Assembly (NCBI GenBank): GCA_003971905.1
Contig: RSEE01000005.1
Location: 558,001 to 622,000, forward strand
From: Moniliella sp. 'wahieum'
Taxonomy: Eukaryota > Basidiomycota > Moniliellomycetes > Moniliellales > Moniliellaceae
DNA: 64,000 nucleotides
Direction: 5' to 3'
Shown here: piece after piece, positions 19,895-31,191 of the stretch
Layout of the letters: every line of letters starts with the position of its first letter
Position numbering within the stretch: position 1 is the stretch's first letter
Made by a program: the position numbers and the translations under genes
The notes under the pieces: generated by a model
The model's input: only the letters and a program-made list of their open reading frames with translations
Database searches by the model: none
What the model was told of the DNA's origin: nothing

Positions 19895-21584
19895 CTACAA
19901 TGGGTGCAGCAGCAACCAGGCGCGGCCTGGCCAGCTCCCAAAGTGCGGCACCGGCGCCGGGCCACTCGCCAGGAGCTCCCTCCGCTTGAGTATGGTGTAG
20001 GCAGAAGGGATGTAAGCGCGGTAGTAGATCCCTTCACGCGTACCTCCTTGGCCATTGGCAAGGGAAGAGCATCTTTTCCAGGGGCAATGTAGTCAAACGT
20101 GGTCTCATAGCTCTCTGGATCATTGTAAAGCAAGGGCCGACGAGATAACCATTGCAGCGTCCTGATGCGTCATCGGTTCTCCTTGGTTCCGCAGCACGGT
20201 ACTTTGCCTCGCTCCTTCTCTCTCCTGAGCCCGAGCCCGTGCCTTGGACGCAGCAATGGACGAATGCTGGCGGGCACGAGGGGTGCAGCAGGAGGAACCT
20301 TAGGCTGGCCTCTCCCCGACTTGGGGTCAATCCAGATGACAGGGTAGGTGTACCCATACAGTGGCATACCCACAGCACTTTATGCGCATGTTCAGGGGAA
20401 ACGAGCCCACCAAAGTTGGCTCCGCTCGACTCGGTTGGGTGACGTAGTTTGCTGATCGCCGAATGCACCCGTTTCCGACAAGGGCACCCCTCCCATCCTC
20501 TTAATCTGTTCGTCAATGGTGCCCATCTCCTCCTCTTCGGACGAAGTCTCTGGCGGAGAGCCAGCAGGGTTTGCAGGTTTGTCTCCAGGAACGTTTTGGG
20601 TTGGTTGGCCCAGGGACCCGCATGTGCTTCCGCATCTGGGCATCCGTGTCGGTCCGGAGTGGACTTTCGGCCGAAACGTTGTACTTGTCGAGGTCCACCA
20701 GCTCACCCACTGCACCGACATGATCGTAGGTCATGACAGAGATCAAATCGACGTGGGGAACAACCACTTCCACAGCATGGGCCAGGACTGAAGTTGTGGA
20801 TTCCTCATCGGAACGGAAGGGAGGAAAGACAACCACGAATGTCTTTCCCGCTTTTCGAATGCGTCACCGATCATGGCCACCCCTTGAGGTGACGCCATGC
20901 CGCACTGCTTTCGAATACTGCGCCATCAAACCCTTCCCGGTTCACCCATCCAAGATGGTACGAGCCAATTGACTTGCTTTTTCGGGCTGGAGACGCACTG
21001 TCATCGCTACCCATCCAACTCTCCAACAAAAAACGGGGAACCACTTGGAGGGGCGGAAGTTCTTGGCCATCAGGCGCCTCGACAGGCGTCTGCAGCCGCT
21101 TCACCCACGCCGTCCTCCTCGGTGGGAACCCGCCACCGACCGGGTAATCACCCTCCTTTCCCTTCCCGTTCTCGGTATGTGGCTGGATAGTATACCAAAC
21201 AGGAGAAACCAGATCCAGCTTTGCCGCGGTACAGCTCGGTGTTGTCTCGCCCTGCCGGCTGGTTCCAAGGGGTAACATAGCCCAGGACCGTGGCAGGCGC
21301 AGAGAGGAAGCGAGTGTGGTTTGTCCACCCGACTGGGTTGGCGGGGCGAGTTTGTCAAGGCCCCAAGAACTCTTATTGACGACCAGCTCTGCGGCTGGGT
21401 GCGGCCGTACAGATCGAGAGGCTTGGTTGAGTAGCGAGAAGAGAGGCCAAAGTGAGGAAAGTCCCCCAAATCTTCCATTGACAGTTGAGTTGCAGGTCCT
21501 GCATCATTTGATTGATGTCTGGCGTCTGTGCCCAGAGCCGGCGACTGCACTGAGCAGATACGCGGGCAAGAGAAACGAACGCAT
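19895..21584 (-). CDS. CHID1-like glycoside hydrolase family 18 protein, secreted
   Basis: This is a relative of chitinase-domain-containing protein 1 (CHID1), a GH18-fold protein of the secretory pathway that binds sugars and often lacks strong chitinase activity. ATG 21584 opens a signal peptide, MRSFLLPAYLLSAVAGSG. In successive frames come VLGYVTPWNQPAGRDNTELY, LDLVSPVWYTIQPH, QVVPRFLLESW, REGFDGAVFES, then VVFPPF, VDLISVMTYDH, MGMPLYGYTYPVIW and LLYNDPESYETTFDYI. A WELGQ-like end follows near 19905. Order and spacing fit CHID1 over its full length. The GH18 catalytic motif DGxDxDxE is reduced to FDGAVFES, as in CHID1. Several frame changes occur; they look like sequence errors. The exact stop is inferred. 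Confidence 0.8.
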
Positions 21585-21986
21585 GGTGGAAATCGCAGGA
21601 TGGTGGCCAAAACCCAAATGAAGCGTCTTCGGTGGTGTGGGTTTAAACGGCAACAGGTAAACGGTTGGGCTCCACGTCACCATCGCCCGGCTTCTCAGTG
21701 GTTCGATCAATTTCACCATTCAGAAAGCTCAGACAACGCATCTTTTTTTAGATGAAAAAAGGCATGATCATTTTGCTATTACCATAGCAACAGTTGCATT
21801 AAGAAAGCGGCGATGGTGTATCCACACCTTGGATCAGCTTCCTCCTATATTGATCGCTCTCATGAATCAATCATGAAGCAAGTCCATTCACACTGTCCCT
21901 ACGCATCTCTCCTACGGCTTCTGGGATGATTCATGCAAGATCATCAACCTACATTAATGGGATCAGAAGTGTTTCCTATATATAAA

Positions 21987-22511
21987 CTAACAACTTAAAC
22001 AAAAAGTGGCTCGGCAAAAGTGAAAAAACGAGTAATAGAGAGAGTGTGGGTCTGTTAGTACAGCAGCATATGCTTTCATCAACAGACTATGCACACACAA
22101 ACCTCCCCGAAGTACGGGAACTTGTAAGCTTCTCTCGAATCGATCATCCTCAAGCCACATCAGACTCAGAGCCAAAACCTCTGCGATGTGGTTCAGGCCG
22201 TTCAGGGAGGTGAGTGTTGGTGAATAATTCTTGAGCAATCCCTTGAGCGCCCCAACGCTTTTAATGACTTTAGGGAAGCTCAATGGGCAAACCCTGGTTA
22301 CGATCCCATGCAAACTGAAGAAGGAGAGCGCCAAGAGGACATAAGAGATGAACGGTGTAGTATTATTACTCAAATTGGGTGAGGCTGAATGCAAAGCCAT
22401 AGAATCGTCAAGATGGCAGTTACCGAGAGCAGCAATCAGAAGCGAACGAATTGGGTCATGGGGCGCATCGACTTTTGGGGGAACATGCATCAAAATAAAA
22501 GTTATTGGCAT
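21987..22511 (-). CDS. Uncharacterised ORF, 174 aa
   Basis: ATG 22511 opens an uninterrupted frame. It includes HDPIRSLLIAALGNCHLDD, PFISYVLLALSFFSLHG, SFPKVIKSVGALKGLLKN and LNHIAEVLALSLMWLEDDRF, which would form several amphipathic or hydrophobic helices, possibly HEAT-like. The stretch is more A+T-rich than neighbouring genes. I recognise no family, and it could be a fragment of a larger minus-strand gene that begins near 23150 in other frames. The ending in Phe/Cys-rich residues looks like read-through into noncoding sequence. Confidence 0.35.
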   Translation of the reverse strand: MPITFILMHVPPKVDAPHDPIRSLLIAALGNCHLDDSMALHSASPNLSNNTTPFISYVLLALSFFSLHGIVTRVCPLSFPKVIKSVGALKGLLKNYSPTLTSLNGLNHIAEVLALSLMWLEDDRFERSLQVPVLRGGLCVHSLLMKAYAAVLTDPHSLYYSFFHFCRATFCLSC

Positions 22512-23187
22512 AAAATCAGGGAGCTTTGCCCGGGTGGCTAGCTGTGCAGAGAACTGCTTGACTTCTACCGGGGCGAGAAACTTTCGGTATGATCAGCCAG
22601 AACATGGCCTCAGGCAGCATCTCGGTTGTATCAGCATCAATACTCTTGGAATTAGGCACGGCCCCCTCACGGTCACAGGAATGGAGTATGCGTGTGGGAG
22701 CGAATACCTTCGTCGGGATCAAGTCTTGAACCTTCCCACAGCATTGTCGTAATACCACGCCTTTTTCCTTCGATCAGATAGCCCACCCTGCTTTCGTTCA
22801 CTTTCGCATCTGACTGGGCGGTCCTAAGTTGCTTGGGTACCGTCTCTTCCTTCTCTCGGGCACCATCTCTGGCCACATATATACGCAATCTCCTCTGGAT
22901 CGTTTTGGCAGAGGCAAAATGAATGCTTGTGCCGGGCGCCGGGGGACGAAAATGGCTCGCCCTAGTGGAGCACGGGGATGTGGGTGCATGAGAGCGGGGG
23001 GCATGGCAAGCTATGGAGGGGAACGGCTGGGCGAGGGAGAGAATTAATAGCATCATCGCGTCGGCAGAGAAAGGCAAGCATTGGAGCAGTCGGCCGACTC
23101 CCACTGCGCCAGTGTTCGCACTACGTTCCTCTCCGATGGCTGGCTGCACAGGGGCAGTGTCTGGCGCCGGCAGGGATTTGAAGCTCG
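22512..23187. other. Unassigned stretch upstream of the thioesterase
   Basis: Short frames on both strands give no recognisable protein. It probably contains the promoter and leader of the plus-strand thioesterase. A 5' extension of the minus-strand ORF at 21987-22511 is possible. Confidence 0.4.
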
Positions 23188-24598
23188 ATGCGCCCAGTAT
23201 CCTCCATGGTGCTCCGGCGGAACAGGCGGAACATGCAAACGCGGGAAAGCGGAATCCGCGGCACTCGGCAGCGCAACTGCCGGCGCAGAGGGAACATCGG
23301 ATTACCCTCCTCTCGACGGCGGGTCGGAGGGTGTCTGTCTCTCGGGCCGTCTGTTCTCACTTGCCCTCGCTCGGCATGCTGCGGCGACACTGGTGGCCCG
23401 GCGGGCCATGCAGCACATTGCGGATGCCGTGGCAGTCGATCATGTCAAATGCTCGCCTGGTCTCGATGTTTCCGCTCCCGCTCCGACTCACTCTGGAAGC
23501 CTGCCAATGCACGCGGCGTCTTCGGTGGCCAGGTCCTCGCAATCCCTCTGTTCCGCGGGCCACACGGTCCGTGAGGACATGTCCCTGCACAGCGTGCACT
23601 CCTACTTTCTCCTTGGTGCTGATCCTCGCGAGCCCATTGAATTTGACGTTCAGCGTCTCCGCGACGGCGGACGGTACGCCTCTCGCGCGACCCGCGCCCA
23701 GCAGCGGGGCAAACCATCTTCATGGCAATGTCCTCCTATCATACGGGCGAGCCCGACCAACCATCCTTCCAACTTGACCTCTTTGCTCCCTGGGCCGATC
23801 TTTCTGGTACGCATTCTAAGACTAGCAACGGAACGTTGGCCGCGGCCTCTGGAATACCCCCTTTTACCGTATTATCTTCATCTGGCAAGACGCCGCCACA
23901 GCACAGTACCGATGTGGCGCAATATACGAGCTCGCTTCTTCCACCCGAAGAAAGCAAGCCTTCAGAAGATCGTTTTCGCAACCTTTTGCTTTCCAAGCGT
24001 GAAGTGGGACGCTCCTCTGACCCACTTACACCCAACTCACCACAAGCGATTGAGGCCTACTTAGCCGATCGCCGCGTCTCCCCCTTCGAGATTCGTGATG
24101 CGGACCCGGCCATGTGGGACGAATTTGGCGCACCGATACCTGGCACGCGGCAAGCATTTTGGTTGCGTGCCCGTGAGTCTTTGCTGGGCGACCAGTCCAG
24201 CACGCTACGCGACCTCAACAAGTTGGCACTAGCGTATGCATCGGACTTTAACTTCCTTCCCACCATCACGAAAGCGCTGGGAATGCACAAAGCTAGCATG
24301 ATCGTCACTCTGGACCACTCTATGCACTTTTACTCCACCGAGTTTGATGCCCATGATTGGATGCTCTTTGTTATGCAAGCGAAGCGGCAAACAATGGTCG
24401 TGGAGTGGTTTTGGGACGTGTTTACCGCCGTGACGGTGCGCTGATTGCAGTCGCTGTAAGTATCCTCACCACATTTGTTTCTCCGGGATGATAAACTGAT
24501 TCGATGAAATCCAGACCCAGGAGGGTGTCCTGCGAACAGATACAGGCAAAGCCAAGCCGAGGGAAGCGATTGACTCGTCCGCACCAACACCCAAGTAA
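23188..24598 (+). CDS. TES1: Acyl-CoA thioesterase II (TesB/Tes1 family)
   Basis: This double-hotdog thioesterase hydrolyses acyl-CoA to free acid and CoA, usually in peroxisomes. In successive frames the family order is clear: SRSDSLWKPANARGVFGGQV, then MSLHSVHSYFLLGADPREPI, FDVQRLRDGGRYASRATRAQ, MAMSSYH, SPFEIRDADPAMW, RQAFWLRARESL, LNKLALAYASDFNFLPTIT, then IVTLDHSMHFYS and FDAHDWMLFVMQ. The end reads GVVLGRVYRRDGALIAVA|TQEGVLRTD across a 59-bp intron at 24456-24514 (GTAAGT donor), to TAA 24596-24598. The second hotdog and the Asp/Gln catalytic region (LDHS, QEG) are present. No C-terminal SKL-type signal is seen (ends TPK). The start is uncertain: the first 50 residues before the domain are not conserved. 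At least two frame shifts occur. Confidence 0.85.
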
Positions 24599-25231
24599 TT
24601 GTATGGTTATCGATCCATCCACCCCATCACCCGGGTCATTACTTTGTGGGTGTATGTACGCCCTTTTCACCTCTGATTTTTCACCATTCCCTGTATGACT
24701 GTTTTTGTAGATCATGCGTGGATTCCACCAGCATGTTAGTCACGAAAGGGATCGCAATAGGCTGAGTGCATCGTCTAAGTTTCCTAAACGGAGGATAGCC
24801 GCTCCCATGGTATGGATGTGGTGCGATGAAAAAGGAGAACGAAGCAACTTGGGTAATAAGCATGTCCCGAGAAGCCCGTGTCCCAACATGAGCGCATGAG
24901 CTGTTTACGTGTTCTGCCGATCCCCACACGACAGTCCCACTCATGGGGGCCACGAACCCAAAGTTCAAGCAATGTAGTCGGCGGCAGCCAATCCATGTGG
25001 TCGCTCCATCAATCGCTCTTAATTGTGCCAATCATCTCTCAGTTAAGGTCTAACCTGACTGCATCCTGTCTTTAATTAAACCGAAAGTCTATGAACAATA
25101 CCAGGTCCCAATATGGTAGCAATGGCAATGGGATTCGCCATGCAGGCATGGTGGCATACGAGGTGGCAGAACACCAGACATATTTTGAGGTAGGTTTGCA
25201 AAGCTCAACGAGGAATGAGAAACATAATGGT
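24599..25231. other. Intergenic between convergent thioesterase and RPL3
   Basis: No gene is seen. This is the 3' flank of both neighbours and is moderately A+T-rich. No repeats stand out. Confidence 0.65.
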
Positions 25232-26405
25232 TTACTCGAAGACAGCCTTGAGCTTGCGGGGGCCGAGGAAGGCGTCGGCCTCCTCGCGGGTCTGGAACTG
25301 ACCGTGGCCGTGCTTGGACGAGGTGTCGATCCACTTGAGAGCGACGTTCTCGAGCGCAGCACGCGAGGTGTGGTGGGCCATCGACTTACGGAGGGTCACC
25401 ACGCGCTTCTTGGTACCGGGGATGGAGCCCTTGAGAAGGACAAAGTCCGAGTTGACAATACCGTAGTGAGGGAAGCCACCCATGGGGGTGATGGCCTTCT
25501 TGGTGGCGTCGAACTCAGTCGAGCCAGAGCCCTCCTCCGAGCAGTGGCAATCCGGTAGATCTTCTTGTTGAGCTCAGTACGGTGGTGGTAGCCGTCCTGA
25601 CCAGCACGGGCGACAGTGAAGCGCACGTTGGCCGGGTGCCACGCACCAATGCAGGCAACCTTGCGGAGACACGGTGGGTCTTGCGAGGAAGCTTCTTGAC
25701 ACCCCAACGAGCCACGACACCCTCGTTACCGTGACCCTTGGTGATCGAGATGACGTCAACGATCTCGTTCTCGGCGAAGACCGACTTGAGGTCAACCGTC
25801 TTCTCGAAGTGCTCCTTGGCGAAGTCAACCTTGTCCGAGATCGAGCCACCGTTGACCTGGATCTCCATCAGGTGCGCCTTCTTCTGCTTCAGGCCAGTCT
25901 TGGAAAGCTGAGTGTGGGCAAGCACACGGACGACCGTGCAGTACTTGCGGATACGCTCGAGCTCCTTGCTGATCGAAGCACCGCCATCTTCAGAGTACTT
26001 CTTGGCGTAGGTAGTGAACGCCTTGCGCTTGGAACGGTACCAGTTCTTGTAGAAGCGACGCTTGACCTCCTCCGACAGGTGCTCAGCCCAGACAGTGGTG
26101 AGGGCGCGGAGACCCTTGGGCGTCTCAATGTAGCCAACGGCGCCGACCACAACAAGAGGAGGGGCCTCGACAACGGTAGCCGACTCGACAATCTCCTTCT
26201 TGTGCATCTTGGAACCAGGCCGCTCGAGCTCTCGCACAATGTGGGTCATGCCAGCCTTGTAGCCGAGGAAGGCGGTGAGGTGGACGGGCTTCTTGGGGTC
26301 GTCCTTGGGGAAGGCACGCACGCGGCCGCGCGGGTGCGCAGCACGCTTCCGGGGCAGGAAGGCCGTGCTACCGTGACGGGGGTGCTCGTACTTGCAGTGG
26401 GACAT
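25232..26405 (-). CDS. RPL3: 60S ribosomal protein L3 (uL3)
   Basis: uL3 is an essential large-subunit protein reaching the peptidyl-transferase centre. ATG 26405 opens [20 protein letters not shown], followed by [58 protein letters not shown], and [34 protein letters not shown] and [20 protein letters not shown] come next, then [18 protein letters not shown] and [38 protein letters not shown] closes the protein near TAA/TGA 25232. The full family length is present. Two single-base losses are evident, each a G missing from a GG pair: after LPRKTHR (GLRKV expected, about 25672) and after KIYRI (about 25551). In such a conserved gene these are almost certainly sequencing errors. Codon bias is strong. 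Confidence 0.96.
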
Positions 26406-27403
26406 GGTGCTTGGTGGTCGACGGAAGGAACAGGTCGGGGCTGCTCGGGCTTGCCCAAGGCGCCAACAAGCCAAGAGGGTGCATAAAGAATAGGGTTAGG
26501 TTGAACTACAGTGCCCCCCTGCGTGTTGCCGCAATTTATTTAATTACTGCGGCCAGCAGCAAATTAGGTGCCTTAGGCCTTATTTGAAACCAACAACATG
26601 GTGAGACGAGAACTGTGGACGAGCATTTGCCCCACATTGCAACAACGCAACTATGTCTCGTGCCCAACAGCACCTCCTTCAAACCCTCGGTTTGGACTTC
26701 GCGGCCGCTCCGACTGGGCAAACGCATTGTTATAACGTCCTTGGCGTACACTCATAAGACTCATGATGGGCATTCGTTCCCCTTCCCATGTAATGTCAAA
26801 GATTATTGCACGGACGAGAGACTGTGGCTTCTCCGAGGACGTCAGAGGAGAGACATTCGCGGTGTGTTAAAGGACTGAAGAGCCTCGAAAGTGTTTTTCG
26901 CTGCCATGACGGGATGACGCACAGAATGATCAAGAGCTCACTCTGTTCAAAACGAAATTGTCGTAGGCGCTAGTGGCATACGGACCAGAATACGGGCATG
27001 CTCGACAAGTGCAACCGTCTATCACTGCAGAGCGAACTACCCTCACCACTGCAATAGTATTAAAATCTCTCTTCATGAGCTTCGTATGCTACATAGTGCA
27101 TCCATCTCTACTCTATCGACGAAAAAATGCATATAAGGGTGAGGGGTGGGGGCAGTAGACATTCAGTCTATGCCACAGCACGCCAGTATAAGCAACACAG
27201 AATTGATGTAACATCAATACAGAGTGTAATCGGGTCAGGGGGATGTAAAAAGGTGTGCCAAACACAGCGGGGCCTCGGAGAGTACTACCAGCAGTGTGCT
27301 GCGGTATCGAGGGAGTATAGTAGGTTGCTCCATGAAATCGCGGGTGTATATAGGAGAGAGGTCGTGAAAGGGGTGAGTGAGAGACAGGATGCTCTACAAA
27401 AGA
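26406..27403. other. RPL3 promoter region and intergenic DNA
   Basis: No gene is recognised. The first 150 bp should hold the RPL3 promoter and leader. Weak ORFs at 26536-26878 on both strands show no family features. Confidence 0.55.
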
Positions 27404-29683
27404 TTACTGAGTACTAGGCGAAACAGAGGAAGGGCTCTCTCGCGAGAGACGGTGGACGATTTGTTGGTGATGCGCCTGGAGTTGATGGTGATACTGCGCC
27501 TGGCTGTTCCCCTCCTTTGGCGATTTCTCCGAGATGGGAACGGTCGGACCGGGTTCAACACTGCGATCTGTATCGGTAGGGATGCATCCATCGGTGGAGG
27601 ATCTGCTGTCCCTCGGGACGGCCACAGCGCCCAGACTCGGGGTGAGCGGAGCCGATCCCAGGCCAGACATTAACCGGGCGATGGTACCAGGGGTTTGGGG
27701 GACAATTTCCATCGGGGTCTCTAAACCCAATCCTGACGAGAGTTCCATCGGCAGTAGATCACCAAGAGGCAAGTGGAACTCCCGCGACCAGTCCCCCATC
27801 TTGTCCATCTCACTCGATGGTGTGCCAGCCTTCTCCTCCGCCACCTCTCCTGGCACAGTCGCGGAGGTACCAGGGTCCTCTCTCTCGGTTGGGAATGTCA
27901 TATCCCTTCCTAACAGAGTTGGTGCCTGTTCTGGCGCTGCGGCCACAGCAGGGGATTTGGTAGTAAACTGAAGCACCACCGAAGCATTGTGCTGCGTCTT
28001 GACTAACGATGGAGGTGGTCGTGGGGCCACTGCCTGGGGAACAGAGCGCGATATTCCAGGGAAGGAGCGGGGGAATGAAGTTCGTTGGCGTTTTCCCGAA
28101 CGACGGCGTTCCAGATTGGGCACCCAGTCGTTCGCCTCGTCGCCATCGTCGTCATCGTCATCCTCAACAGCCCATTCGGTGTCCTTTTCATCAATCACAA
28201 CGCGAGGGCGAACCTTGTGGAAGCCAGAGATGGATCCGCGGCTGCGCCGGCCATGCAGAAACTCTTCCTTAGCTGGAGAAAGTGGAGAAGGTACCATCGA
28301 ATGACCCGGCGATGGTGGTTGAGGATGAAACAGACGCACGACGCGCAGTTTACCCGTGAGAGCCGAACCAGGGGAAAGCCCTTTAGCTGGAGAATCAGCA
28401 GAGGAACCGTCGGATTCGGACACGGCATAGGCTCCATCTGACCATCCAGGCACGGGGTCATCGTCCACCGAAATGTAGTACGGCGCCTTGTACAGATCTT
28501 CGCGGTGCCGAGCTAACCAACAAGGGTCAAACAGAGCGGCTGGCAACCGACGACCGCGAAGGGAATGGGGAATGTCCAAATCCAATGGATAATCCCGTCT
28601 CCACCGTCTAGGTTCGGTAGCGTCGCCTAGGTCAGGATCGACTGAAACAGGGACGCTTTTGCGCCTCCGTGTGCTCGAACCAAGGGTACGCATAGCCTGG
28701 CGATCGGCTGCCACATAGGCCCGGGTCAGGGCTGGATTGCGCCAGAGAGGGGTAACCGCTTCAACCCCCTTGGGCAAAGGTTTCTTGCCCCGCCGTCCCT
28801 TGGCACATGAGAAGGAAGAGGGCGAGCTATCTTCAGACAAGTCGAGGTGGCCGAGCTTGCGTTTCGTTCGGCGCGCCAAGATTCAATCGACATGCCATGC
28901 AGATCATCATCGCTTGCTGCGTCGTCGCTGTAGGCACCTGGAATAAGCAATTGGCGCGGGATGGGCTTGCGGAGACGAGCTGCGCCGCGTTCACGATCGC
29001 GCTGCTTCGTTTTAGCCCGTTCCAACATACGCAAACGAAACACCTTCTGTTCTGCCGTTTCGTCCGCTGTTTGCGAAGGTTCGGCTCGCACGCCTTGCCG
29101 AAAACCCGAGCGGGCACTGTCCAACAAGTCTTTCGCCACATCCTCCACATGACTGGGCTGGAGGACCCCAGGAGCCACGCCATACTCAAATGGCTGGGCA
29201 CGAGTCAAGGCATGACCAACACGGATCAGCTCGTTCATCAGCGCTGAATTGGTGCGGTAGTAGTCCTTGCTCTGAAAGTCAATGTGAAAGAGCCGATGCT
29301 CGGGAGTGACACCGAGTTGGGTTAACGCCCCCCGCCACCGGGCAAACTAGCTAGTGCAGCTGGATCAGGGTTGGGGTGATCCACCCATTCCACCACATCG
29401 TGCGTCGGTCGGTGAGCTGGCGGAACTCGGTTGTGTCCAGGAAGCGATACAGGTACACCCGCAAGTCACGCTGGATGAGTAAAACGTGTCAGTGGAAGAT
29501 AGAAGGCGGGAATAGGCAGGGGGGGGGGGAGTGCAGCGATAAACTGACCAAAAGTTTGCGGTTTCGATACCTCTTGTCGCTCGGTGCGATCTCTGTCACC
29601 AGCTCCGAGTCAAACTGGGGTACTGATGCGGACTTACGGTTTCGGCGTCCAGGGAAAGGCGGCATGGTCGTGGCACCAACCAC
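27404..29683 (-). CDS. Large uncharacterised nuclear-type protein, C-terminal region
   Basis: I do not recognise this protein. From 29683 it reads MPPFPGRRNRKSASVPQFDS and TEIAPSDKRYRNRKLL. A 78-bp intron at 29471-29548 (GTCAGT donor, CATCCAG acceptor) follows, then RDLRVYLYRFLDTTEFRQLT and MWWNGWITPT. In other frames come LTQLGVTPEHRLFHIDFQS, TNSALMNELIRVGHALTRAQ, RMLERAKTKQRDRERGAARL and a 490-codon tail. The tail carries a basic segment (RRTKRKLGHLDLSED), an acidic run (EDDDDDDGDEANDW) and Ser/Pro-rich stretches, ending in Gln/His-rich residues. The ordered core between about 29470 and 29000 may be a globular domain. Basic and acidic patches suggest a nuclear protein; that is inference. 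At least two frame shifts occur. It may be one gene with the 29684-31191 segment. Confidence 0.6.
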
Positions 29684-31191
29684 ATGCGTAGTAAGGATGC
29701 AGCATTACCCTGGGGGCACCAAAGTGGTAAGGAGCTGAGTTGGAGGATAGTGAGGGGGGTTGGTAGCCCGTGGGACCCGGTTGGAGCACCGAAGCTTGCG
29801 CGCTGGCTGGTTGGCTTAAAGGGAGTGGTCTCAAAGGAGACGGGGCGTTGACCGTTGAAGAATGGGCATCTCGCACGATACGAGAGTCTTGCGCTTGGTC
29901 AGGGGACGTGGCGGGCTGGTTGAACCAACTGGCCATATGAGGATGCAGGCCAATTACACTCGCCGGCATTCCCTCTAGTGCTGCAGACCCCCCACAGACG
30001 CGTTCGAACCTAACGTTGAAGCCGGACCCGAAACATTCCCCGCGTCCATACTGTTTGCTTGCATCGACGCTTGCGCAAACGAATGGATATGAGGCATCGC
30101 GTCATCTTGGCCTGAACTGAGTCGCCGATTGGAAGCCGCCACAGGGTGGTTGAAAGAAGGGAGGATCGACGCTGATTGGCTGCGCGACTTGAGCGAGTTG
30201 GCGAGTGCGGTTAGGTGCTGAGGAAGATGCAGTGTTCCGCCAAGTTGATGCTTGACCTGGTCATGTGTTGCAGTCGGGACAAAATGAGTAGGGTGGCGAG
30301 GGGGCGAAACTGTCATGAGTTGCGCACCCAGAGAGGTGTCATCGATGGAGGGCTGTCCCTGTCGAGGTGGCGGGGGCGCAGGCTGTTGAGGAAATTGCTG
30401 GTGGGGTAGAGGTGGGGCCGGGGTAAAGCCAGCAACGTTGTTGGGGAGCTGGGGAAGGTGATTGGAGGAGACGCTAGGGACCGAGTGGCGCTGGTGCGGC
30501 TGGTCGGGCAATTTCATGGAGGCCATCATTGTGCCAGCAGAGGGAGCAGGTACCATGCCCACACTCCCTGACCTGCTGTGGGCAGCTGACGAAGTAATGG
30601 CGCTTCCAGAAGGTGAGTCGGGCTGCAAGCTGGGAGAGCTAGCGTGCGAGTCGGTGGTGACGACCGAGCTGGACAGATGGGGCAGCGGCGGGGGGGCGAC
30701 AGGTGCATGTGACGGGGCGCGCACTCCCCACGAGGAGACGAATTGTTGCACCGAGAGTGGGCCAGAGTGGAAGTCTGGGCAGACGCAACGGTTGGGGCAG
30801 CTGTGGCCGCAGGAGGGGGGCGAGAGTCGAGGGGAAGAGAGAAAATCTGGTGGGTGTTCTCCTGGATGGTCCCCATGAGTTGCCGCACAGCCGCCTCCAT
30901 GGAGGCAACGTCCTGGGCAGTGAGTGTGCCATGGGCAATGCGTGCGGCAGCCATCTGGTTGGCCAGCGCACCCAGGTCGGATTGGACGGCAGCCATGATC
31001 CGGCAGCGCGAGAGGCAGCGTCCCAAGAGGGAGCTGCGGGGGCGTCCGGAGGCGGTGGGGCCTGGGCTTGCATGCGGGGGTCCAGCCAGGGGTGAGGGAC
31101 GTCGAAGGGGAGGGTGGGATGGATAGGCGGCAGTGGTACGTGAGCCTGCGTCTGGCATAGGGACATCCGAGACGGCGGGCATGAACGACAT
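29684..31191 (-). CDS. Low-complexity Ser/Pro/Gln-rich protein, possible N-terminal half of the 27.4-29.7 kb gene
   Basis: From 31191 (MSFMPAVSDVPMPDAGS) runs a Pro-rich segment. A probable helical segment follows, MAAVQSDLGALANQMAAARI, TAQDVASMEAAVRQLM and GTIQENTHQI. A long Ser/Pro/His/Gln-rich region comes next, with PPLPHQQFPQQPAPPPPRQG, LPQHLTALANSLKSRS and SNSAPYHFGAPR. Such composition is typical of disordered parts of fungal transcription regulators. It spans at least three frames. The last frame runs directly into the MPPFPGRR segment at 29683 with no clear gap, so a single protein of more than 1,100 residues is likely. An ACC ATG context at 29683 leaves a separate start open. No family is recognised. 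Confidence 0.5.

Noticed and set aside
29634-29683. GTAAGT at about 29645 (minus strand) as an intron donor
   Set aside because: The next acceptors lie only about 15-25 bases away, too short for an intron, and the frame is open across it.
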